Shown here in pieces: positions 25,494-37,300 of a stretch of 64,000 bases of DNA. Each line of letters opens with the position of its first letter. Position 1 is the first letter of the stretch. The stretch lies in NCBI GenBank assembly GCA_008360955.1, contig LUCM01006593.1, forward strand, positions 54,393-118,392, given 5' to 3'. Origin of the DNA: Fasciolopsis buskii (Eukaryota; Platyhelminthes; Trematoda; Plagiorchiida; Fasciolidae). The notes beneath the pieces were generated by a model that made no database searches, was not told the origin of the DNA, and worked only from the letters and a program-made list of their open reading frames with translations. The translations under genes were made by a program, and so were the position numbers.

Positions 25494-27639
25494 AAGAAAG
25501 CAGCTAATCCAATAATTAGTTTTTCTCTTTTACCCCTGAATACGTCATTTCATAGTTCAAATGAATGCAGATAATTGTCAAACCCCTGGGCGGGCACTGG
25601 CCTCTCACTAAGGGGGATTACTGAGCTGCGTGACATTCTGTGCTAAGAGTTCCGCAAGTAAACCGCCAAGGGTGTAATGGAAATTTTTTCTCCCTCCAAC
25701 ACTCAGCTTATTTGGCCGTTGTTGCTCATGCAAAAAGTCTTGGCTTCTTGTGGCCCCTCGGTCTTCAGCGAACCATTAGGTGTATCTTCTGCTGCCTGCG
25801 GTGATTTTCTGCATCTACAAACGTTAGCGTTTAAACTTACCCCAGCAAAAAATCTTTCTCTTCAAACACTTCCTCCGTCACTACCACAGCCAGATCCAAT
25901 ATTTTTGAGCTGCTTCGCTCATTTCAGGTTAATCCGGTTCAACGTTTACTGAAGGGGTTCTGGTATTTGCGATCGTTACCCGCCCGCGAACAGTGGTTTC
26001 TTAAAGCATCTCTGGAGTTGCTGCAGCACTGTGGAATTTGCGCGCGACGTCCTGATCGTCTTCCGCGGTTACTTTAAAGTGCCGTCTGGGTCTGCAACAA
26101 TAACCCCGGTTGTAGGCCGGGCTATCGCTGCGGGAATGGACATTGTAATCGCCAGTTTTTGTAAAAATAGTAACAAGTTATACAGTAGTTTTGTTTCTCG
26201 GAAAAATAGCATTCGAAACTTAGGTAACTTCATCGTTTTTGTTTTCGGTTGTTATTAAGAATTGGACAGTAGATCACCGCTTTTTAACGCACTCAGCAGA
26301 CAGAAACAGCCCACATGCAGTCCCAGCTTGAAGAAACATGTTCTGGTGATAGCCAGTGAGCCATCATTAATCGGTTGTTGTGGGAATAACAATTCCAATT
26401 GGCATGTAGCTATTTTCAGACAATGTCTTGATTCTTCACCATTTTCACGGCGATATGTTTCATCTCCCCGTCGCAGTGGCATTCTGAGACCTCGGGTACA
26501 AATCAAGTCAAATGGATGAATCCCACTGAGGAAATTCTTGGAAAAGGCACCTGGGCAAGTGCGCATCCAGAAAATCCTCTTTGGAGGGTTCAAAACTGTC
26601 GTAAGACAAATAAACACTTCAAAAACAGCAGAATCGCCCATACCCGCAGTCAGCGTAAGTAAAAGAACGCTATTCGAAAGTCGTAGAGCTCACGAACTTA
26701 CGCATTCCGATGACAAGATTAAAAAATTGTAGCCTGCGCAAGCTATACATCGTTCGAAACTAGAAAAATCTTTATTTAGGACACGTTATGTTCCACATAC
26801 TTCAGCAGTATGACACTGTAACGACCATACAAAAATGGGTAACGAGCAACGGTTCTGACATGTTTTGGCTCAGGCCATTCCAAAGTCTAGAAGTCTATTA
26901 TAAGTACGCACTGTGGTTCGGTATCCACTTCTTACGGAGTTCATCAGGTTCGCCAAAGAAAACAGGAACGCAACTACCCTGGTGCACAGTTCGAAGAGAA
27001 ATATGAAATCCAGTCCCATCTCTCGTTTTTATTAGTACTCGAGCTCTGCGTTGGAATGCCTGATCGTCCAATTTCTGAACCAAAAGACATTTGGATAAGA
27101 AGGTGCGTCAATAGAAGGACAGTGGAAGCTCTCCTCGGATTCTGGGATGAAATTAGGGAATCTTGCGCATAACACCAGCTGTTATCTTTCGTGTTCTCTT
27201 TAAGCGGGGAAATTCTTGCTATGCATTTTCTCCGACCAATCTCCACAAACTTTAAGATCCTTCCTTCCAGTTCAAACATTGCCATCTCTAAACATTTGGC
27301 ACCTGTATGCTCTCTAGCCCTTCTGGAAATTCGCACACTGGCGGCGAGGATTCTCGCCGTCTTCACTTGCGTAAATCCAGTCTGAGTTATTTCAGTGCAC
27401 ACCGGTAACCCGCGTCCATTCAATATTACGGCTGCACACATTCCCTGTACTTTTTTCAGTTGCGAACGCTTAACTTGCCGTGGTACAATGGAGCTGTCCA
27501 GAATCAGACAACCAAACAAGGATGCTCATGTGCCCACGGATGGAGATTGAGTTAAGCGTTTTCAGCTGTGGTGCACGGGTCGAAGGGCCGCAGGGAATTA
27601 AAACTGAACGGCATTCTTTAGGGTTGGTGGGCTATCCGC
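25494..27639. other. No gene recognised
   Basis: Includes a 181-codon minus frame (27519-26974) and a plus frame at 26262-26732 split by one TGA. Neither shows family motifs. It may be the decayed gag region of the Gypsy-like element whose protease lies at 27640. Confidence 0.4.
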
Positions 27640-27870
27640 TATATTCGCTTACGAGCACTCTGAGTTCCATTTCGGGTTGCGGCATGGGTTTATTGTTGAC
27701 ACGGGGAGTTGCGAACAGGTTATTTCCGACAGAGTCCTCGAACTGACTCAGTCAGTTTTTGCGTCAGGCCTACTTCTGTGCGTATTTTTGACGTCACTGG
27801 TCACCGTATCGCGCTACTTACTGCATCCACTATTCCACAGTGCGGATGAATTGACTTTTTGTCTCAGAGG
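27640..27870 (+). mobile_element. Gypsy-like LTR retrotransposon aspartic protease fragment
   Basis: The plus strand reads EFHFGLRHGFIVDTGSCEQV and ISDRVLELT, then in a shifted frame RPTSVRIFDVTGHRIALL. The DTGS active site with flanking hydrophobics, followed by a glycine-containing second half (TGHRIALL), is the retropepsin pattern of flatworm Gypsy elements. One frameshift (near 27770) breaks it. No RT, integrase or LTR could be recognised nearby. Confidence 0.65.
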
Positions 27871-30800
27871 ATAATCTATCTTAGGATCGAATGCCCTGAG
27901 TGGGTTAGCTTGTTCTGTTTTATTTCGGTTTCCGCCAAGTCCTACCTTAGACCAGTCAACGACCCAAACAATAATGGCAGTGTTACGACAGGAAGAGAGA
28001 CATATACTGGAAGTCGACGAATGTTAGTATCTGGCATACAGAATGTTGTTTTGAAGGCAATAATTGAACTGGAGTGGATGATACACAGCCCAAATTAAAC
28101 CAAACTATCATAGGCGATTCTGTATAACAGGCCATCGATAATTTTGAGCAAAGCGGGTTCCAAAGCAAAAGAGCTAATCGACCCGAAGTCAAAGAACTAA
28201 ACACAACTTAATGACGCGTCTTCAGCACTATAGTGGCAAATCAACCAAAAGTAATTTTGACAAAATCCGCATAGATGATAAAAGCAACAGTTATTGGGAT
28301 AAGAAACGAAACGCTTTTAAAGAAAGTCAATCAGACGGTATTCTTAGCAAGACAGTCCGATCTAAATTTCTGCACAGTGGCTGCCACAGTAACCAAGCAA
28401 ATGGTCGTGACCAGCAGGTAAAGCATCGGTAAAACAAGGGATAATGCATGGCACTTCACAACGGCCTAGTAGCCATGATGTAGATAAATGATGCTGTACT
28501 GGCCCAAAATGACCTCACCATGATAGAAACACAAAGCCACAGAAACCAGCGTTCGAAAAGAAGACAGATAATGAAGTCCAATAAAAGGAGTGTGCTGAGG
28601 ATTAGCAAACGTTGATAAACTTTACACGAGTGAGTTTACTCAAACTGCTCCTGATCGAACAAAGGTCTTCAAAATCGCTTCAGTGGAGCGGTATTGTCAT
28701 TTTCTGGTGGCCTCCGTTTTTCTCAAACCCGGAGTTCACGGGACTTGCACTATTGCACTTGCATACTCCACAGCCTCGGACCGCGGAGGCTACTCGGGCC
28801 CTTCTCTCAAGTACAGCTCATGCACTTCCTTATGCGGAGTTCCTCTGTGCACATAGGCCGGTTGGGATAAACCATCGGCACCCATATGGTCCTGTTGCCA
28901 CATTTCCAATACTCTCGGATCGTTGGTTCCGATGCCAAAAAATATGTAGTTCGCTGCCAGATTCCACAATTTTCCTGACCTTTTCTACGTGGCGTGCCGG
29001 GCCAGCGAAAATTCTTCTAAACTTGGTTGAACTGTTTGGCTATTTCCGAAGGTATGAGCAATTAACCTCCATGCCGCGGCCTACAGACAATATGTTACCA
29101 CCCCAAAGCAAAGGAGGAATGTCAAGCGCAATTGCTAGCCGGTGTTCCGCTTCAGAGACCTTGCGATGCAGTGTTCAGGAACCCCTGGTCCTTTGCAAGA
29201 CAGCAGCCTTCAGCAGCGTCGACTTGCTCCCTCGCGAGCAACCAGAGTGATCTTTAGACTGATCTACTCAACTTTAGATCTCGCGTTGAGGTCTCGAAGG
29301 TAGAGTCAGGTGAAGCTGAACTTCCCGTGTCGACAGCCAGTCTCCGATATTTTGTTTTAGGCAACTTCGTGACTTACCGTTCCAAAACGTACGTTATAAA
29401 ACCTTTCCGGCACTGGACTCTGATCGACGGTTAGAAAACTTGGAATTCTGAGACAGGGTATTTTTCGTCCCGATTCAAATTAGACGCTGAATAAACCATG
29501 CGATCTAGCCCTGTACACCTAAACATTAGGGTCAGGCCCGATCCCAGTTGAATGCACGTAAGGAGAGGACAAACTGCAAAATTTACCCTACCACCGAAAA
29601 CTCAGTTGTCACCGGGAGCCTAGTTGCAGTGGTTCCGAAAGTTAAATGCGAAAAATTGGTAGCAGTAGGTATTACTGCCAACGCTAACACACTGGATATT
29701 CGCTTTTTTCCAAACTGCCCCTCAACTGGGTCTAAAAAAGGAACTCGTGGGGGGACATTTCCGTCAGTATCTGACTAGAACTTTGGTTCCACTAAGATTT
29801 CACCACTCCTCTACTCGTCAAGGCTGGAGTTTATTATCTTTTCAAGTCCTTTATTGTGATACGCCAGTTTGGATACCGACTGCTGATTCTGATTATTTCC
29901 CTTTACAATAATTTGCCTGATAATGCCCTAGTTGTGTCTGGCTGGCCGCGAGCCAGTTGACAGGTCCCGCTTTCTCACAACTCTGCCTCCATCACTGCCC
30001 ATAACGTGAAAAGTACGTAATCAAAGGTTTTTACAACAAACGTCATACCAATCGCATAACTATATAGAAATATAAAATTTACATCCAATTCGCTCATTTC
30101 CAACCATCGAAGACTCCTGATGACATGAAAATTCCAAAATTCGACTATTCATAATGTGAACATTCGTCCAACCTACTGCGCAACAGACTAAACATTCCGC
30201 CAAGCGCTGCCTTTAAATTCCTCCTCCGTTTGTCGCTTTGTGTCATTCGTTATCTATTGTCATTTAAAGCTTATGATCACCTTTTACAGTCAAGGATATT
30301 GTAAAATAGAGCGATACATTTCCGTTGGTGAATAAGGGCCCGACAGAACTGTAAGGCATACTGGCAAAGTCACAGAGTAAAAGGCAGACGGCAATGATGA
30401 GAGCTTTGAAGATGTCCAAAATGCGAATCGGGACGGATTCTGAAATCGTGTTTCACAATGTTCCTGGTCGATAGAATAGAAAAAGCTCGGGTCAACAACC
30501 AGATGCGAGCAATGTATTGCTATTTATCGTGGTGCCGAAATGGCCCCGATACGACAGTACACGCGTAGGCCTGTCACGGCAGAAGGGCATCTAGTGGTCA
30601 AGGTGATTCGAGAGCGAAGACTCTCGAACTAAGCAGCACGAGCGGAGAGATACTGATCTCGAGTGCGATAAAATAAACGAAACCAAACAGACGTCACAAA
30701 GTTGACATCAAGCATCAAAGCAGTTTCAAGAGAAAATGATGTCTGAAAATAAACGATTTTTTTCGAAAGATCAATGCCGCTACAAACTGTTACACGAATA

Positions 30801-33290
30801 GCACATGAATTGCTGCACAGTTTAGTCGATTTAAGTGACGCTGCTGATAGGTCGGTACGTAAACGCATGAAACACACGAGTGACCCCAAAATCCACATTA
30901 ATTGAGCAAGTTGCCACGTTATCCTCCGGTTGAATTTGTATGTTGTGGGCACTCAAGCGTGGTAAGGCATCAGGTTATTAGAAGCTATCTGTGCGCACGT
31001 ACTTTAAGACTAAATCACAGTCGGCTGGTGTACTAAACCAACACTACACTCTATTTTCGGTATGAACAGGTACATCCTTCTCAGATGAAAAAATAGCAGG
31101 CAATGGTTATTGTGTATTACGCAATGGGAACCGGTGTCCATGCTGCATTCTGTGGAACGTTTTGCCAACGGAAGTTAGGCTAATCATGCAGTCTCTATCC
31201 AGTCTGGTGATCTGAAGTTGTTACATAATTCTCAAATTGAATTTCGCTTTCTGAGGTCGGCAGGGGGTCGCACAATTGAATCCTTGAGATTGGGATCTCG
31301 TGGGCGCTTTGGCAGAATGTAGCTGAACTATAGTGGGCGTTTTGGAGCGCCTAATTTTCGCATCAACGGCGAACTTCTGCTGCTTCATCCAGTCTGGCAA
31401 CATCTAAATAAAACCTGTCTTTAGCGAATTGCAAAACGACGCAAGGAAAATGAACTACACATGAGCACTTGAACTTCATTGGCTAGTGATTAATATCAAT
31501 CCAGGTCCGGATTTTAATGTTCTACTGAACCTGATCCCCAAATTGTGGACTTTTCTCAACCAGCAGGTGAAGTGGCATTACCTGTCTCCGTTTATGTTCT
31601 AAGAAGACCTGCGGCTGTTGTTGACTCTTTTCCTGTTGACGCTGTGTGAACTGAAGGAGACTGTTTGGGTCAGCCATCTTCGATCAAGGCTGAAAACTGA
31701 TAGGCCACAACAACGAGAACGCAAACCCATCTACCGGAAATAAATACGTACAATTCATATGTATGCCTCAGTACACAGAGTGAACACGTGACCGGTCAAC
31801 TGACAAGCAATCAGAACAAGAAAACAGTTTGCTAGATATTTTTGTAATTGCGGTTCGTGAAGCTTGGTAGTAGTGGGACAAACTGCATCTGAGATTATTC
31901 CCATTGTCGTCTATCCTCATCATGAACTTCTATACAGTATCACGATGCCAAGGAGTTAGCTTTACCTATAAGCTATCCGCACGTTGTCTCCGATAAGCAT
32001 GATGAAATTTTTTACCATAGCAACCGAGTGTAATCATGTTCCCAAATCGTTATGTTGAGCGAGAAGGCCTTAACTGGTTAGAGTGAGCGAGTTGTTTACT
32101 ATGCCCGTGTTTGGAGTTTGCCGTAAACAGACGCAATTGATCGAAAAAGATGTCTATACCAGCCCCTACCCAGATCCCCGAACAGTTTGGTGCTTGTTTT
32201 CATCGATTTCAAAACTGTCCCAACCAAAGTACATTCATCTGAAATCAAAGTCAACAGCGTTGAAGACAGAATTTTTGTGGACCAAAGGTTAGTAAAAAAA
32301 GGTGAGTCACATCGGATACTGCGAAATGTTCGATGTTGCTCATGGCAAACAGCCGTACTGGTTTTCTCCAGGCCGGCACAAGTATCACTGCGACAATCAA
32401 ACTTATCAATTACCACATCTAATTTAACAGATAAAATAACAGTAGTGGAGCGAACGATAAGAATTGACTTATAGGAATTCTGTGAACAGTTCTGACGTGG
32501 TGATTTGGTATGTCACACGAAGAACCTACTTCACAGACTTATCCAAGAAGGTGATGTGGAAACTACCCGCAAAACTTAACTAAGTCAATGAATGAGTAAT
32601 GATTCCAACTACCTGCTAATTGGTTAGAACCTGTACAGCTTAGCTTGACAATATTGACTACATGCAGATGTGTAATCAAATGCAAACCACTCAGCAACCA
32701 CTAGGTGACCAAATTCACAGCGATTTGGTACGACCCGGAGAGTTACCACGCTTGAAAAAATAAAATCTATAGTCCTATGGCACTGCAAATTTTTGGGCCT
32801 TAGTGCCCCCTTAGTCATGCAGTGAGTCCTAGATGCTATGCAACGTGTTCCTTCCGTTACACTCGTGCTTTGAAAAAGAAAAAAATCGACGGATCGACAC
32901 ACACGAAATCGGGTAAAATTTGATCTACTCTTAGTTTCCGCTGCTCCATTCAAATATACTGTACCGTTAACGTGACGCAGATTCGCAAACGTGATAAGAT
33001 GGATTGCTGCGTTAAAACAACTGCACTTTAGACATCAAAAACGTAGTTTGTTGCGAAAACTTACTGGATTACTCGTTTTACAATTCGGATGAGTGACACT
33101 AAACCGTGCCCATTGATCCTAAAGGGATTATCTTGCCCAAATATACGATACTTAACTTTCTTTTTCAAGACACGCTTGAAGCACGTGTGGTGGAAAGGAC
33201 ATGATGCCCCATAGGCGCTAGGGCCCAATTCACGGGGAGGGGGACACCGACAACCATGACATCGCAACTTGGATTAACACAAACCGACAA
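27871..33290. other. No gene recognised
   Basis: The longest frame is 28612-29250 on the plus strand (212 codons), without recognisable domains. It could belong to the Gypsy-like element. The rest (29300-33290) shows no motifs, repeats or splice-supported exons that I could identify. Confidence 0.4.
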
Positions 33291-33440
33291 TAGGTCTCAA
33301 AAGGTCAAGTGCGGAAATGAGCCGGGGGGCAGCGGTTTGTCCCCTGCTACCAGAGGGACCGACGGATCAGGGATGCGAACCCCTGACCTCTTTGTTGACA
33401 AACGCTTAATCCGATTCACCATCGCCGAACATCATCCACT
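33291..33440 (-). mobile_element. SINE family 2 copy (tRNA-derived)
   Basis: The minus strand has a B box GGGTTCGCATCC (33382-33371) and an upstream A-box-like GGATTAAGCGTTTGTC, followed by a shared body ending in GGCTCATTTCC. Two further copies on the same strand lie at 58405-58537 and 59005-59130. It is positioned just downstream of the methyltransferase stop codon. Confidence 0.65.
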
Positions 33441-33538
33441 AAACAAGTAAAAATGCACTGCACAATCCTACGAGTTGTTCACTGTAGAGAAATAGATATA
33501 AGAAATCAAATCAAACAACTATGTTCAAATTCAGCCTA

Positions 33539-33793
33539 TCAAATCTCATTCGAAGTTAACGCATCCATCAATGAAGCTACAGTTTGCTCAATCGGATTAT
33601 CCTCGGTTTTCGGTTCCTGTATTCGAGTTAATCGGGCTCGTCTGCAGACGTCGGCATACACCGGATCAATAGGCATTTGCACTGGAGGTTTGCACTCATG
33701 ACCCGGTTCCAGGGTATAACACATATCCGCATCGAAACCACAAAGGTCTCCGCAAGCAACAAACGGTAGTATGGCTTTGTGATCTTCAGTGAA
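33539..33793 (-). CDS. FTSJ1: FTSJ1-like terminal exon with stop codon
   Basis: The acceptor AATTTCAG precedes 33793, phase 0. The exon encodes 84 residues and a stop, opening with [17 protein letters not shown], the conserved C-terminal FTSJ1 motif, then a Cys/Pro-rich poorly conserved tail ending DALTSNEI. The tail is shorter than in the human protein. I saw no strong AATAAA on the minus strand in the 100 bp downstream, where a SINE copy begins about 100 bp past the stop. Confidence 0.92.
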   Translation of the reverse strand, partial: FTEDHKAILPFVACGDLCGFDADMCYTLEPGHECKPPVQMPIDPVYADVCRRARLTRIQEPKTEDNPIEQTVASLMDALTSNEI

Positions 33794-34021
33794 CTGAAAT
33801 TCATTAAACACAATAGGAAAAGAGTAAGAGCATTAAAACCTAGATGCCAGTTCATGAACGGGACTGTCATGCAAAAGACAAGCATGAAAAATTATATCGG
33901 TTGGAAAAGCCAGACACAAAACAGATGCACCGTAATAGTAAATGATTAGTGGACACAGGTAGGAATTTAGATCCAAGATACCACTTTACAAATCACATCG
34001 ACAATGGCAAGCACCTTGCAG

Positions 34022-34070
<49 letters not shown>

Positions 34071-34281
34071 CAGGAAGTAGTATCTGGATGCGTAAACAAA
34101 ATTCGCCCGGGAGCACACGACCGGTTTCGCGGTTATTGTCGCTCGTCAGGTATGCGTACCCGATGCTCTCTTGTCTAAACATCCACATACTTGTACACTC
34201 TGAATTGATTGATATTTCTCACCAGAATCGAATCTGTAGCAACAGGAGTGTGCATGGAAGCTCTTCGTCGAAGAGTCCACA

Positions 34282-34329
<48 letters not shown>

Positions 34330-37300
34330 GAGTTCACCACATATGTATCCATCTTAAAATACTTCACTTTCAGGCCATCAGATGTCCATCAGTCTATGAA
34401 AGCAATACTACTTCCCGAATCAAAAGGATCGAACGCTTTGGGAGGCACTGAGTTTTTGGTCAGAAGGAACGGAACTGTGAAGCATCAGCAAGAAACTGAG
34501 TTTTCTAAGCAATGAGAGTCAATGACCGCGTTTCAGTTCATGTACCTGTAGGTTAGCTCAAATTACGGACCCAACGATCCTAGGAAATTTAGCACAGTCT
34601 TAATCGATATATGTAGATGAAAAACCTCTAAGACAAAATGTCGTGCAAAGAGGCAAAATGAGACGGACCACGACTACGACGGACCGAACTAACCCCATCA
34701 CTGTGCCAAAGACAGCCTTATGCGCCAGATCGTGTGGAGAATCCTTGCTAGGCGAAAGTCGGTCAAAATTAGACACTACCAGTTTGCGGTCACTTACGCA
34801 ACTGTTGAATTCTAATCGCTTATACCATAAGGTATTCAAGTAAACGCCTGGAAATTGGCGCACTGCTGCTGTGGTTCTAACAACTCATTTCAGATGATCA
34901 GACCATTTCAGAAATTCATTGATTTTACATCAAATTTAAATTCAAGGTTATAGTTGTCAGCTTTCGAAGCTCCTCAAAACCCATGGTCCGAGTATCCAAT
35001 AGCAAAATGATCCCCAAAACCCCGCAATTGTTTCTGTAATATGCACGCGGGGCCGCTCCCTTCAGTGGGTTCACATAGGTCACAATCTGAAATGGATAAA
35101 ACAAAACAGGGACCAACGTGACTCAAAGCCTAGTAAACGTATAAGTAGGCGTGAAAACCAACATGAAACTCAATGGCAGCTCATAACCTGCTTGTTACAC
35201 TGCCAAGGCGGTCGCTATTCTACTGCAATGGAGTGCACAACGACCATTTAGCGGCAATTTAACCATACAAAGAAGCGACAGTAGGCAGACGGTAACCCCT
35301 GTCGCCCAGCTCGTTACAACGCCTGATCTATTGAGACCTGCGGATCGGTGAAATTCCACATTTAATGGTCATGTCTGCTACCCCGTACAGTAAGTCCTAG
35401 CGCATGCGGAGCATGCTCCATCCACTAAACCCATTCTTCAAGTGCTGCAAAGAAAACGGTAACGACCTCCTGGCTATGAACTTGTTAGGCAGTGCAGGTA
35501 GAGCCTCTGTAATATTCTACGGATCAGGCGGTTCCTTTCCGTGGGTGTACCAGCGAACTCACCACCGTAGGCCTACCAAGGTTCCAATCAATTGCACCCA
35601 AATAGAACCAGAAGGAAAATTCGAACTGGCGTGCATTTCTGCCTGTGTCGGGCTGACGGTATGCGCATGGTTTTCGTCCGCGTGTGATCGGCCTTTAATG
35701 ATCAGGCTGTTATTTGAAGACGCTCGGCTGCATGAAACATGCAACTGTCGGTTGGAGTAACTGTAGAGGACAGAGGTGGAAACGAACGGCAGCCATTGTC
35801 CGGATCAACTTTGAACAGAAATAAGAGCCAGCTTGACCATACCGAGGGGGAGAAGTGAACGAATTCATCTGCCTAACTCACAATCACTTGGACAACTGGA
35901 TGCATATCAAGAGGTCACATATGGCCTGAGCGTTGGTCACTCAGGTGCGTCCAACACACAGAATTCAGTCGCATTCCACGAATTCGACATCAACACATGT
36001 GGATACAACAGAAGCGCGCACGGCTAGCGAAAAGAAACCGCATCAGACGCAGCGTTGCTAGCTGAACACATTTACCCACAATTAACATTTAAAGTCTCCC
36101 TTGATATTCCGGCCAGATGTGAAATCCAACTGAACGTTGACTTCTACCGATCGCACCAGACAAAAAATTAGTGATGTAAAAAACAGAAAAGAAATCGACA
36201 GAAGCGACAAGCGATGTAACAAGCCGCTGCAGTCTGTGGCATCCATGCATTCGAAATACTTCTCCGTCTACACGCTTATTCACTTATGAATTTATTTTCG
36301 CTCGCCAGCCATCATTCTGTTCATTTTGTTGTCAAACACACGGTGCTGCAAACATCGCGCGTCTATAAGAGGACACTCGACTCAATCCAGTTGTTACAAC
36401 GGTCGGTTTCAGTCCACATAACCAGCACAAAAGTGTTTTGGTTTCCATCGCTACCTCACACCACCATCTATTCAGAGGAGAAAAGAGAATGTAAAAAAAG
36501 ACTAATTACAAAATAATACATTGGAGAAGTACACAGAAAAGAACGGATTTTAAATGCAACAACGCAACTGACTGCAACACGGAGCCATATCACCCACTGT
36601 CTCCAACCGCCGATTGGGGGACGTCAACCAGGTAATCTAACCGCAACTACACGGGTCAGTTCGCCGTTTAAGGTTTCGATACTTTTTTCCGTGTCATCGA
36701 CTGACCATCCCCACCCATCTTCCGACCATCACCTGCCTCGAACAACAGCATATAACGAGGTCGCCATTCTGTCGGCATGCCCAAAACATTTCCTAACCAC
36801 TTTAATCGATTCATATTCAGTGTGTCCTAAAGATTAAATCCTATGCCCCAGTGTCTCATGCCGAATTTCTGAGTTGGCGACGAAATGTCTCCATCATATT
36901 CTACCAATAGCACGAATGCAAATGTTTAAACACTAGAAATCTGAACATCATCTTCTGTACATGATTATGCTCTGGTTTTGGTGGCTACTTGACAGCACCG
37001 TATATGTAACAGATAAACAAACAAAAAAGTTAGAAGTAAATGCTGGTAATGACAGATGACATGTACTAACATGAAACTATTCATCATGCGGTATGAACAC
37101 TCAAACCAAAATTAAGATACCACGGAAGCACTGTACAGTTGTTTCATCCTGGGCAGGAGATATCAGCCGTCCATTTCCATCGCATCCGAACCGAGACACA
37201 AACACAAAACGACTGTGGATCGAAAATAGTAACCGTTTGACTAATCGAGTTGGATTTTATTGACTTATTGGATATCACATGATACAGTGCTTATTGATTT

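Noticed and set aside
26974..27519. 181-codon minus-strand open frame
   Set aside because: No motifs, and it lies where the Gypsy-like gag would be on the other strand, so it is likely chance or antisense.
28612..29250. 212-codon plus-strand open frame
   Set aside because: No recognisable domain, signal or splice support. Codon pattern unconvincing. Kept only as a note.
30105..30135. CTGATGACATGAAAA, resembling a hammerhead core
   Set aside because: Only three bases separate the two core motifs, so no stem II can form.
32187..32474. VFIDFKTV resembling RT motif A
   Set aside because: The following residues do not fit any RT domain, so probably chance.
34088..34451. Open frames with poly Tyr-Ile runs
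   Set aside because: Produced by reading through the (TA)n tracts.
34929..35086. Minus-strand open segment with a TTTCAG acceptor and GTAAAA donor, in the last methyltransferase intron
   Set aside because: Its 158-nt length is not a multiple of three, so inclusion would shift the frame, and it has no FTSJ similarity.
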